NCBI GenBank assembly: GCA_900545405.1
Contig: UQYT01000027.1
Span: forward strand, 1-34,491
Source of the DNA: an uncultured Eubacteriales bacterium
Lineage (GTDB): Bacteria > Bacillota > Clostridia > Oscillospirales > Oscillospiraceae
DNA: 34,491 nucleotides
Direction: 5' to 3'
Positions 14,767-21,490 of this stretch are shown here, one piece after another (the first letter of the stretch is position 1; the number at the start of each line of letters is the position of its first letter). The notes under the pieces were generated by a model. The model saw only the letters and a program-made list of their open reading frames with translations. It did not search any database and was not told where the DNA came from. The translations under genes and the position numbers were made by a program.

Positions 14767-16101
14767 ATGAAGATACAGCTCTCGGACCACTTCAGCTACG
14801 GCAGACTGCTGCGCTTCACCGCGCCCTCCATAGCCATGATGATATTCACGTCGGTCTACGGCGTGGTGGACGGCTTTTTCGTCTCGAATTACGCGGGCAA
14901 GACCCCCTTCGCGGCGGTCAACCTGATAATGCCCTTTCTGATGGTGATAGCCACGGTCGGCTTCATGTTCGGCACCGGCGGCTCCGCGCTCGTGGCAAAG
15001 AGCTTCGGCGAGGGCGAGCCGGAGCGGGCGAACCGGAACTTTTCGCTCTTTGTGTACGTGTCCTTCGCCCTGGGCGTGGTGCTCGCGGTGCTGGGCATCG
15101 TCTTCATCCGGCCCATCTCGATCCGGCTCGGCGCGGAGGGCGCGCTGCTGGATAACTGTGTCGTCTACGCGAGGATAATCCTCGCGGCCCTGCCCTTCTA
15201 CGTCCTGCAGCTGCTGTTCCAGAGCTTTTTCGTCACCGCCGAAAAGCCGCAGCTCGGGCTCGCCGTCACCGTCTCCGCCGGACTGACCAACATGGTGCTC
15301 GACGCCGTTCTGGTCATCTCGCTGCCGCAGCAGTACAAGCTCGCGGGCGCGGCGCTGGCCACGGCGCTCAGCCAGGTCGTGGGCGGCACGGTGCCCCTCT
15401 TCTATTTCGCGCGGAAAAACAGCAGCATACTCCGCCTCGGGCGCACCTCCTTCGACGGCCGGGCGATACTCAAGGCCTGCACCAACGGCTCCTCCGAGTT
15501 CATGAGCAACGTCTCCATGAACATCGTCGGCATGCTCTACAACACTCAGCTGCTCAAATTCGCCGGGGAGAACGGCGTCGCGGCCTACGGGGTAATGATG
15601 TACGTGAGCATGATATTCTCCGCCGCGTTCATCGGCTATTCCATCGGCACCGCCCCCGTCGTCAGCTATCACGACGGCGCGCGAAACTTTCCCGAGCTCA
15701 AGAGCCTGCTGCGCAAGAGCCTCGTCGTGATAGGCTTGTTCGGCGTCTGCATGGTGGCGTCGGCGGAGCTGCTCTCGTCCCGGCTGGCGCGTATGTTCGT
15801 GGGCTACGACGCCGCGCTGATGGAGCTCACCGTCTCGGGCTTTCAGATCTTCGCGCTCTCGTTCATCTTCATGGGCTTTGCAATATACGGCTCGAGCTTC
15901 TTTACCGCGCTCAACGACGGGCTGACCTCGGCGGCCATCTCGTTTTTGCGCACGCTGGTGTTCCAGGTCGCCGCCGTGCTGCTTTTGCCGACCATCTGGG
16001 ACATTGACGGCATCTGGATGTCCATAGTCGTGGCCGAGTTCATGGCCGTGGTGCTCACCGCCGCCTTTCTGGCGATAAAACGCCGCAAATACCACTATTG
16101 A
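14767..16101 (+). CDS. MATE family efflux transporter, MarR-controlled
   Basis: 444 residues with about twelve membrane helices. The opening is FSYGRLLRFTAPSIAMMIFT and YGVVDGFFVSNYAGKTPFAA, and the second half begins near ILKACTNGSSEFMSNVSMNI. This is the DinF/MepA-like group of MATE antiporters, often found behind a MarR repressor (as in Staphylococcus mepRA). It probably exports toxic cationic or aromatic compounds out of the cytoplasm and is induced when the MarR protein binds its ligand. Unlike the MATE protein at 5408 it has no C-terminal extension. The ribosome binding site is weak (GGCAGG before ATG 14767), so translation may depend on coupling with the MarR gene. Confidence 0.92.
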   Translation: MKIQLSDHFSYGRLLRFTAPSIAMMIFTSVYGVVDGFFVSNYAGKTPFAAVNLIMPFLMVIATVGFMFGTGGSALVAKSFGEGEPERANRNFSLFVYVSFALGVVLAVLGIVFIRPISIRLGAEGALLDNCVVYARIILAALPFYVLQLLFQSFFVTAEKPQLGLAVTVSAGLTNMVLDAVLVISLPQQYKLAGAALATALSQVVGGTVPLFYFARKNSSILRLGRTSFDGRAILKACTNGSSEFMSNVSMNIVGMLYNTQLLKFAGENGVAAYGVMMYVSMIFSAAFIGYSIGTAPVVSYHDGARNFPELKSLLRKSLVVIGLFGVCMVASAELLSSRLARMFVGYDAALMELTVSGFQIFALSFIFMGFAIYGSSFFTALNDGLTSAAISFLRTLVFQVAAVLLLPTIWDIDGIWMSIVVAEFMAVVLTAAFLAIKRRKYHY

Positions 16102-16120
16102 GCGGCTAAACGACAAGTTT

Positions 16121-16156
16121 AAAGGGGAATGTGTTTAAAGGCACATTCCCCTTTTT
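16121..16156 (+). terminator. Rho-independent terminator of the MarR-MATE operon
   Basis: AAAGGGGAATGTG (16121-16133) pairs perfectly with CACATTCCCCTTT (16142-16154), followed by further T. The loop is 8 bases. Confidence 0.9.
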
Positions 16157-16444
16157 CAGCCCCCGGCAGGCTTTGTGCAGATTGTTATAATCTGGCGCAA
16201 AGATGCCCGGAATCTTCTATCCGCAACAGAAAACCAGACTTTTTTCTTGCTTGCAGGCTGTGATATAATGTAAATAATGGCATCGGCAGGATCAAGCCCC
16301 ATGCCCGGCGCCATATTTCCGCCGCATGGCCGACCACTGCGGCATGTACGCACGGGCTGCCAGCCCGGACAAAACGCTTTTCCCATCCGTTGGGGCAATT
16401 ATAGGCGCCCCGACGAGCATTGATAGTCGAAAGGAAGATTCGTC
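16157..16444 (+). promoter_or_regulatory. glgA upstream region with two extended -10 elements
   Basis: Two extended -10 boxes are present: TGTTATAAT (16183-16191) and TGATATAAT (16261-16269). Neither has a good -35. The second would give a leader of about 170 bases containing two small inverted repeats, CGGGCTG/CAGCCCG near 16353-16370 and GGGGC/GCCCC near 16393-16411. I recognise no known riboswitch. The glgA ribosome binding site is AAGGAAG, 8 bases before ATG 16445. Confidence 0.4.
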
Positions 16445-18532
16445 ATGGCACGAAAGAAAACTGATTCCATCGAGCAGACTACAGCCGCCAAAGAGACCGC
16501 GGCCCCGGCGGAGCCGAAGGCCCCCGCCGCCGAGAAGGCCGCCCCCATAGCCGAAAAGGCGGAGACCTCCGCCAAGAAACCCGCCGCGAAGAAGCCCGCC
16601 GCGGAAAAGGCCCCCGCCGCTGAGAAGAAGGAGCCGGCAAAGAAGACCGCCTCCGCCGCGAAGAAACCCGCCGCCAAGAAGCCCGCCGAAAAGGCCGAGC
16701 CCGCCGCGGAGAAAAAGGAAACCGCCAAAAAGCCCGCCGCCAAAAAGACCGGCACCGCCCCGAAAAAGCCCGCTGCCAAGAAACCCGCCGCCAAGAAGGC
16801 GGAGGAGAAGGCCGAGCCCGTCGTCGCGGCCGCTCCGGTAGTCGAGGAGGCCCCCGCTGTTGCCGCCGCCACGGTGGTCGAAAAGGCCGAGCCCGCCGTC
16901 GAGGCCGCTCCGGTGGTCGAAAAGGCCGAGCCCGCCGTTGAGGCCGCTCCGGTGGTCGAGGAGGCCCCGGCTGTTGAGGCTGAGCCTGTTGTCGAGGCTC
17001 CCGCCGCTGAGGAGGTGCCCTACGTCGAGGCCGAGCCCGTGGTCGAGCCGGAGCCGGCGGCGGAGATGCCGGACATGCCGCGCCGCAGCGTGGCGTTCAT
17101 CGGCTCTGAGTGCCACCCCTTCGTCAAGACCGGCGGCCTGGGCGACGTGATGTACGCCCTCCCGCGCGAGCTTGCGCGCCTCAACTGCGACGTCCGCGTC
17201 ATACTCCCCCGCTACGCCTGCATCCCGCAGGAGTATCAGGACAAGATGGTCTACCGCGGCGAGTTCTACATGGACCTCGGCAATACCGGCCGCAACTACT
17301 ACGTCGGCATCATGGAGTACATATGGGACGACGTCGTCTACGACTTCATCGACAACGAGGAGTTCTTCTCCTGGGGCAGCCCCTACACCAACCTCGTGGA
17401 CGACATCCCGAAGTTCTGCTTCTTCGCCAAGGCCGCGCTGGCCGCGCTCAACTACATGAACTGGATACCCGACGTCGTCCACTGCCACGACTGGCAGACG
17501 GCGCTGGTGCCGGTGTATCTGCGCACGCTGTTCCACGACACGCCGGTGGGCCGCGCGAAGTCCGTACTGACCATCCACAACCTCCGCTTCCAGGGCGTCT
17601 ACAACATCCCCACCATCAAGTACTGGTCCGGCCTGCCCGACAGCGTGTTCAATATGGGCGCGCTGCAGCAGGACTACGTCGAGGCCAACATGCTCAAGGG
17701 CGGCATCGCCTACGCCGACCGCGTGACCACCGTCAGCGGCACCTATGGCCAGGAGATACAGACCCCCGAGTACGGCGAGCGGCTTGAGGACCACCTGCGC
17801 TATCACAACTGGAAGCTCCGCGGCATAGTCAACGGCATCGACTACGGCATGTGGGACCCCGAGACCGACCCCGCGCTGGCCGAAAACTACGGCCTCGGCA
17901 ACGTGCTCGAGCACAAGATGGCCAACAAGCTCGCGCTGCAGCGTGAGCTGGGCCTCGAGGAGGACGAGAGCAAGTTCGTCATCGGCCTCATCTCCCGCCT
18001 CACCAATCAGAAGGGCCTCGACCTCGTGAGCAGCATCATCCCCCAGGTGCTCGACGGCAACACCCAGGTCGTCGTCCTCGGCACCGGCGACAAGCAGTAT
18101 GAGGACACCTTCCGCTATTACGAGGCCACCTACCACGGCACGTTCAGCGCCTGCATCCAGTACGACGAGGCGCGGGCGCACCGCATCTACGCGGGCGCGG
18201 ACGCCGTGCTGGTGCCATCCCGCTTCGAGCCCTGCGGCCTTACGCAGCTCAACGCCATGCACTACGGCACGCTGCCCATCGTCCGCGAGACCGGCGGCCT
18301 GAAGGACACCGTGCAGCCCTACAACGACTTCACCGGCGACGGCAACGGCTTCACCTTCGACCGCTACGACGCCGGCCTCCTGCTCGACGCCATCAACCGC
18401 GCCAAGACCGTGTACTTCACCAACCGCTACCACTGGGACGAGGTCGTCCAGCGCGACATGGCCAAGGACGTCTCCTGGACCAACTCCGCCAGGCAGTACA
18501 AGAACCTCTATCTCGAACTCACGCAGTGGTGA
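16445..18532 (+). CDS. glgA: Glycogen synthase with histone H1-like N-terminal tail
   Basis: 695 residues. From about 214 on it is an ordinary ADP-glucose-dependent GT5 glycogen synthase of about 482 residues: SVAFIGSECHPFVKTGGLGD with K228 at the sugar-nucleotide site, DVVHCHDWQTAL, VNGIDYGMWDP, GLISRLTNQKGLDL, and the retaining-enzyme loop SRFEPCGLTQ with E595. It transfers glucose from ADP-glucose to the growing alpha-1,4 chain. Residues 1-213 are absent from normal GlgA. Residues 1-120 repeat AAKKPAAKKP-like units as in histone H1 tails, and 121-213 are acidic Val/Glu/Pro/Ala repeats. Everything is in one frame, with its own ribosome binding site in front of the tail. No glgC, glgB or glgP is near. 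The tail may bind nucleic acid or polyanions, or act as a spacer (inference). Confidence 0.93.
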   Translation: MARKKTDSIEQTTAAKETAAPAEPKAPAAEKAAPIAEKAETSAKKPAAKKPAAEKAPAAEKKEPAKKTASAAKKPAAKKPAEKAEPAAEKKETAKKPAAKKTGTAPKKPAAKKPAAKKAEEKAEPVVAAAPVVEEAPAVAAATVVEKAEPAVEAAPVVEKAEPAVEAAPVVEEAPAVEAEPVVEAPAAEEVPYVEAEPVVEPEPAAEMPDMPRRSVAFIGSECHPFVKTGGLGDVMYALPRELARLNCDVRVILPRYACIPQEYQDKMVYRGEFYMDLGNTGRNYYVGIMEYIWDDVVYDFIDNEEFFSWGSPYTNLVDDIPKFCFFAKAALAALNYMNWIPDVVHCHDWQTALVPVYLRTLFHDTPVGRAKSVLTIHNLRFQGVYNIPTIKYWSGLPDSVFNMGALQQDYVEANMLKGGIAYADRVTTVSGTYGQEIQTPEYGERLEDHLRYHNWKLRGIVNGIDYGMWDPETDPALAENYGLGNVLEHKMANKLALQRELGLEEDESKFVIGLISRLTNQKGLDLVSSIIPQVLDGNTQVVVLGTGDKQYEDTFRYYEATYHGTFSACIQYDEARAHRIYAGADAVLVPSRFEPCGLTQLNAMHYGTLPIVRETGGLKDTVQPYNDFTGDGNGFTFDRYDAGLLLDAINRAKTVYFTNRYHWDEVVQRDMAKDVSWTNSARQYKNLYLELTQW
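16573..16950 (+). repeat. Coding repeats in the glgA tail
   Basis: The DNA repeats short units coding AAKKPAAKK from about 16573 to 16800, followed by a 39-bp tandem unit coding VVEKAEPAVEAAP at 16873-16911 and 16912-16950 that differs at only a few third positions. Recent unit duplication is likely, and copy number may vary between strains. Confidence 0.7.
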
Positions 18533-18568
18533 GCGCCCGGCGCAGGGCAGTAAACTGAGAACACAGCG

Positions 18569-18606
18569 AACCGGCAGGCCGGAGCAGACGCTCCCCTGCC
18601 GGTTTC
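18569..18606 (+). terminator. Probable terminator after glgA
   Basis: A 10-bp stem AACCGGCAGG (18569-18578) / CCTGCCGGTT (18595-18604) has a 16-base loop that can fold further. The T run is poor, so termination may be partial. Confidence 0.6.
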
Positions 18607-18686
18607 CGCTTGGCTGCCTCTCACGGCGGCGGGCAGCTCCGCCCCACGCTTACGTGCCGGTAAGTATCGCGCGGGAATGTGCGTAC

Positions 18687-18714
18687 TTGCATTTGCTCGC
18701 ATTCCTGATATTAT
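18687..18714 (+). promoter_or_regulatory. Candidate promoter of the flavodoxin-like gene
   Basis: TTGCAT (18687-18692), a 16-base spacer and the extended -10 TGATATTAT (18706-18714) lie 40 bases before the start codon. Confidence 0.5.
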
Positions 18715-18754
18715 GATAGCGTATGGACAAACTCTGCACTGGGAGATGTGAACT

Positions 18755-19294
18755 ATGGGCAAAAATATCGTCATACTGATCGGCAGCCCGCGTCCTAAGG
18801 GCAGCTCGGCCGCGCTGGCCCGGGCCTTTGCCGAGGGCGCGCGTAGCGCCGGGCACAACGTGACCGAGTTTTTCCTCGGCGGCATGGATATCCAAGGCTG
18901 CAAGGCCTGCCGCGGCGGCCGCAGCGACAGGGATTTCCCCTGCGTGCAGCACGACGGCATGGACGAGATCTACCCCGCCGTGCGCGGGTGCGACGTGCTG
19001 GTGCTGGCCTCGCCGCTCTACTACTGGAACCTGAGCGGGCCGCTCATGACGGCCATAAACCGCCTCTTCGCGCTGGAAGAGGGCGGCGAGAACCTGCTCC
19101 GCGGCCACGGCCGCGCCTCGGCGCTGCTCATGTCGGCGACCGGGCACGACTTCGGGGACGTGCTGGGCTACTACGACCACCTCCTCGAGCACCTGAAATG
19201 GCAGAACCTCGGCCACGTGCTCGCCGGCGGCGGCCCCGTGGACGGCCGCCCGGAGCTGGAAGAAGCCCGCGCGCTCGGCGCGAGCATCGCCTGA
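18755..19294 (+). CDS. Flavodoxin-fold NAD(P)H-dependent oxidoreductase
   Basis: 179 residues. The FMN phosphate loop is GSPRPKGSSAAL (10-21). MDIQGCKACRGG contains the paired cysteines typical of iron-sulfur flavoprotein-like reductases of anaerobes, although the full CxxCxxC cluster motif is not evident. ASPLYYWNLSGPL is the signature loop of the FMN-reductase/NADPH-quinone reductase group. The protein should be a cytoplasmic FMN enzyme that reduces quinones, flavins or nitro/azo compounds; the natural substrate is unknown. GGGAG lies about 9 bases before ATG 18755. It is a single-gene unit with its own promoter and a strong terminator. Confidence 0.9.
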   Translation: MGKNIVILIGSPRPKGSSAALARAFAEGARSAGHNVTEFFLGGMDIQGCKACRGGRSDRDFPCVQHDGMDEIYPAVRGCDVLVLASPLYYWNLSGPLMTAINRLFALEEGGENLLRGHGRASALLMSATGHDFGDVLGYYDHLLEHLKWQNLGHVLAGGGPVDGRPELEEARALGASIA

Positions 19295-19298
19295 GAGC

Positions 19299-19334
19299 AA
19301 AAGCGCCTCCCCTTTGTCCGGGGAGGCGCTTTTT
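19299..19334 (+). terminator. Rho-independent terminator
   Basis: AAAAGCGCCTCCCC (19299-19312) pairs with GGGGAGGCGCTTTT (19320-19333) across a 7-base loop, with T following. The flanking A and T runs make it work in both directions. Confidence 0.9.
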
Positions 19335-19451
19335 CATGTCTTGCCCGCGCCCTTTTCCGCCGTTCAAGCCGTGCTTGGCCGCGATGAAAGTCGAAAGTGT
19401 ACTTGCGGTAGGTGAATAGAATGTAGCATCATTGATAAGGTGGTGCTTGTT

Positions 19452-20087
19452 TTGCTTGCTGGAGCTTTTATGATGCTGCTCTCGAGCGCATTTTTGATGC
19501 TGAGGCTTGGGCCTGCGTCCGGCTCGTTCCCGCGGCCGCTCTCGCCGGAGGAGGAGCGCAAATACGTGGACCTCTGGCTCGCGGGAGATATCGAGGCGCG
19601 CAACGTGCTCATCGAGCACAATCTCCGCCTCGTCGCGCACATAATCAAGAAGTACTACACCCAGGCCGACGACGCCGACGACCTCATCTCCATCGGCACC
19701 ATCGGCCTCATCAAGGGCATCAACACCTACCGCCCCGAAAAGGGCGTGCGCCTCGCCACCTACGCCTCCCGCTGTTGCGAGAACGAGATACTTATGTATT
19801 TCCGCGCGCTGAAGAAGTCGTCGGGCGACATCTCGCTCTCGGAGTCCATCGACGTGGACGGGGACGGAAACACGCTCTCGCTGATGGACATCATCTCCCA
19901 GGAGGACGACATGGCCGAGCGCATCGGCGACGGCGAGACCTGCATGCGCCTGCGCGAGTATGTGGACACCGTCCTGACCGAGCGCGAGGCCGAGATAATC
20001 CGCCTCCGCTACGGCCTCCGCGGCGCCAAGCCCCTCACCCAACGCGAGACCGCCACCCTCTGCGGCATCTCGCGCAGCTATGTATAG
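19452..20087 (+). CDS. sigK: Sporulation sigma factor SigK, C-terminus missing
   Basis: About 211 residues. A hydrophobic pro-sequence-like leader ends before SGSFPRPLSPEEERKYVDL. Region 2 follows, with the SigK/SigE-type ARNVLIEHNLRLVAHIIKKY, DLISIGTIGLIKGI and YASRCCENEILMYFRALKK. Region 4 starts at VLTEREAEIIRLRYGL. Reading stops at TAG (20085-20087) directly after GISRSYV, in the middle of the region 4.2 recognition helix. B. subtilis SigK continues there with SRIEKRALMKM and about 20 more residues. SigK drives late mother-cell genes and is interrupted by a skin element in several species. The product as read would lack full -35 recognition. The start is uncertain: TTG 19452 has AAGGTGG 8 bases upstream; GTG 19440 and ATG 19470 or 19473 are possible. 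Confidence 0.82.
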   Translation: MLAGAFMMLLSSAFLMLRLGPASGSFPRPLSPEEERKYVDLWLAGDIEARNVLIEHNLRLVAHIIKKYYTQADDADDLISIGTIGLIKGINTYRPEKGVRLATYASRCCENEILMYFRALKKSSGDISLSESIDVDGDGNTLSLMDIISQEDDMAERIGDGETCMRLREYVDTVLTEREAEIIRLRYGLRGAKPLTQRETATLCGISRSYV

Positions 20088-20107
20088 CAGCACGGCTAAT
20101 GTAAACG

Positions 20108-20149
20108 AAGCCCGGAAAGCCTTGAAAACACAGGCTCTCCGGGCTTTGC
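20108..20149. terminator. Terminator between sigK and the YibE/F gene
   Basis: AAGCCCGGA (20108-20116) and AGCC (one mismatch between them) pair with GGCT and TCCGGGCTT (20133-20146) around a loop of about 11 bases. It lies between convergent genes. The T run is weak. Confidence 0.55.
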
Positions 20150-20207
20150 TCTTGACAGTGGCAGCTGCGCGCCTGCTGCTGATCCCGCTGAAAGCGGTAT
20201 GCCGAGG

Positions 20208-21389
20208 TTATCTCTGTTTTGCTGGCCGTCCTTTTGCCGGGGGCATGAGAGCTGCGCTCAGCGCTGCGACGAGCGGCACAGTCAGTATGATGCCGATCGA
20301 GCCCGCTAAGCCGCGTATGAGCTCCACAGCTATTGCGTCGGAGTTGAATAGCTGGATGGCCGGGTAGCCGTATATCCGAAACAGCAGCAGCGTGTTGAGG
20401 GAAGCGCCCGCGAATGCCAGAATTAGCGTGTTCGCCATCGTGCCCATTGCGTCGCGGCCAATGTTCATACCGGAGCGGAATAGAGCAGCCTTGGGCAGCC
20501 CGGGGTTCAGCTGACGGAGCTCCCAGCAGGAAGATGAAATGGACATGGCCACATCCATGACCGCGCCAAGGGAAGCGACAAGTATGCCGCTGACCAGCAG
20601 CCCGCTTATCCTCACGGTATCCTGCGTGGCGCGGAGGACGAGGTCCTCGGCCTCGGGGAGGTTGAAGCCGTTCAGCTGAGAAATGGAACCCGAGACCGCC
20701 GCAAATATGCCCGCAACGCCCACTCCACAGACACAGCCGAGCACGGCGCAGAGCGTTTTGCGGCTCAGGCCCGTCAAAAACAGCAGAGAAGCTGCCGTAG
20801 TCAGAGCGACGATGATGATGGAGACCAAAATAGGCTCCGCCCCTCTGAGTATCATCGGCACCTGTATGAACCAAATGCAGGCAAGCGTATACACCAGGCC
20901 CACAAGCGCCATGACGCCTTTTTTCCTGCCAATTATAACGAGCAGCGCCGCAAAGATGAGCGCCAGCCCCAACATCACGGGAGCGCGGTTATAAGCGGGC
21001 ACCGAGACCACATAGAGCTCCCCCTGCTCGTCCACATCGAGTCTGACTATGACTTTAGTACCGACCTTTGCGTCCACGTTGGCGTAGGCGCTCAGGAAGT
21101 TCGCAGCCTCGAGCACCGCTCCCTTGTGCTCACCTGTGAGCACCTTGACCTCCAGCAGCTGCTGGCCGATCCTGCGCCCCTCCGTCCAAGTGTCCGGCGA
21201 CGCATTGTCCGCGAGCACGTCCGTGACCTCGGCCACAGCAAACATCCGCTTCTGTGCGGCCGTAAGCTCCCTGTCGCCGGCGGTCAGGTTCAAAGCCAGC
21301 GCCCAGCCTATGAGTATGGCAAATATCAGTACCGAGGCGAGGATCTCATACAACCGCAGTCTCCTGTCGGGACTGTCCGTCTTTTTCAT
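20208..21389 (-). CDS. YibE/F family membrane protein
   Basis: 393 residues. One N-terminal membrane helix (about 14-34) is followed by an extracytoplasmic domain of about 100 residues with a beta-rich OB-like pattern (RRIGQQLLEVKVLTGEHKGAV; AKVGTKVIVRLD). About seven membrane segments then follow from residue 138, including LVSIIIVALTTAASLLFLTGLS and RISGLLVSGILVASLGAVMDVAMSI. The GAVMDVAMSIS segment and the ending with PPAKGRPAKQR fit the YibE/F family of Bacillota and Actinobacteria, whose transport role is undefined. ATG 21389 is preceded by AAGGAGCC. It lies 101 bases after the giant surface-protein gene in the same direction, with a perfect hairpin in between, so co-transcription is possible. 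Confidence 0.88.
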   Translation of the reverse strand: MKKTDSPDRRLRLYEILASVLIFAILIGWALALNLTAGDRELTAAQKRMFAVAEVTDVLADNASPDTWTEGRRIGQQLLEVKVLTGEHKGAVLEAANFLSAYANVDAKVGTKVIVRLDVDEQGELYVVSVPAYNRAPVMLGLALIFAALLVIIGRKKGVMALVGLVYTLACIWFIQVPMILRGAEPILVSIIIVALTTAASLLFLTGLSRKTLCAVLGCVCGVGVAGIFAAVSGSISQLNGFNLPEAEDLVLRATQDTVRISGLLVSGILVASLGAVMDVAMSISSSCWELRQLNPGLPKAALFRSGMNIGRDAMGTMANTLILAFAGASLNTLLLFRIYGYPAIQLFNSDAIAVELIRGLAGSIGIILTVPLVAALSAALMPPAKGRPAKQR

Positions 21390-21408
21390 TGGCGGCTCCT
21401 TTCAATCA

Positions 21409-21445
21409 TTTCAGGGGATTTCAGAAGCTCTGAAATCCCCTGAAA
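21409..21445 (-). other. Perfect 17-bp inverted repeat in the intergenic gap
   Basis: TTTCAGGGGATTTCAGA (21409-21425) and its exact complement (21429-21445) are separated by three bases. It lies between the surface-protein stop and the YibE/F ribosome binding site. Read leftward it has no U run, so it looks more like a processing, stability or translation-control stem than a terminator. Confidence 0.7.
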
Positions 21446-21490
21446 GCCGTATGTCTTACCTGCCCGCGTCAGTCTCTGCGCGGGATCTGC

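Noticed and set aside
16292..18433. Leftward open frame of 713 codons opposite glgA
   Set aside because: Its Gly/Leu/Phe repeats mirror the Lys/Ala/Pro repeats of the glgA tail on the other strand; no ribosome binding site or known domain.
20080..20367. Rightward frame after sigK as a possible frameshifted SigK end
   Set aside because: Its start (MYSSTANVNEARKALK) does not match the SRIEKRALMKM expected for SigK, and most of it is antisense to the YibE/F gene.
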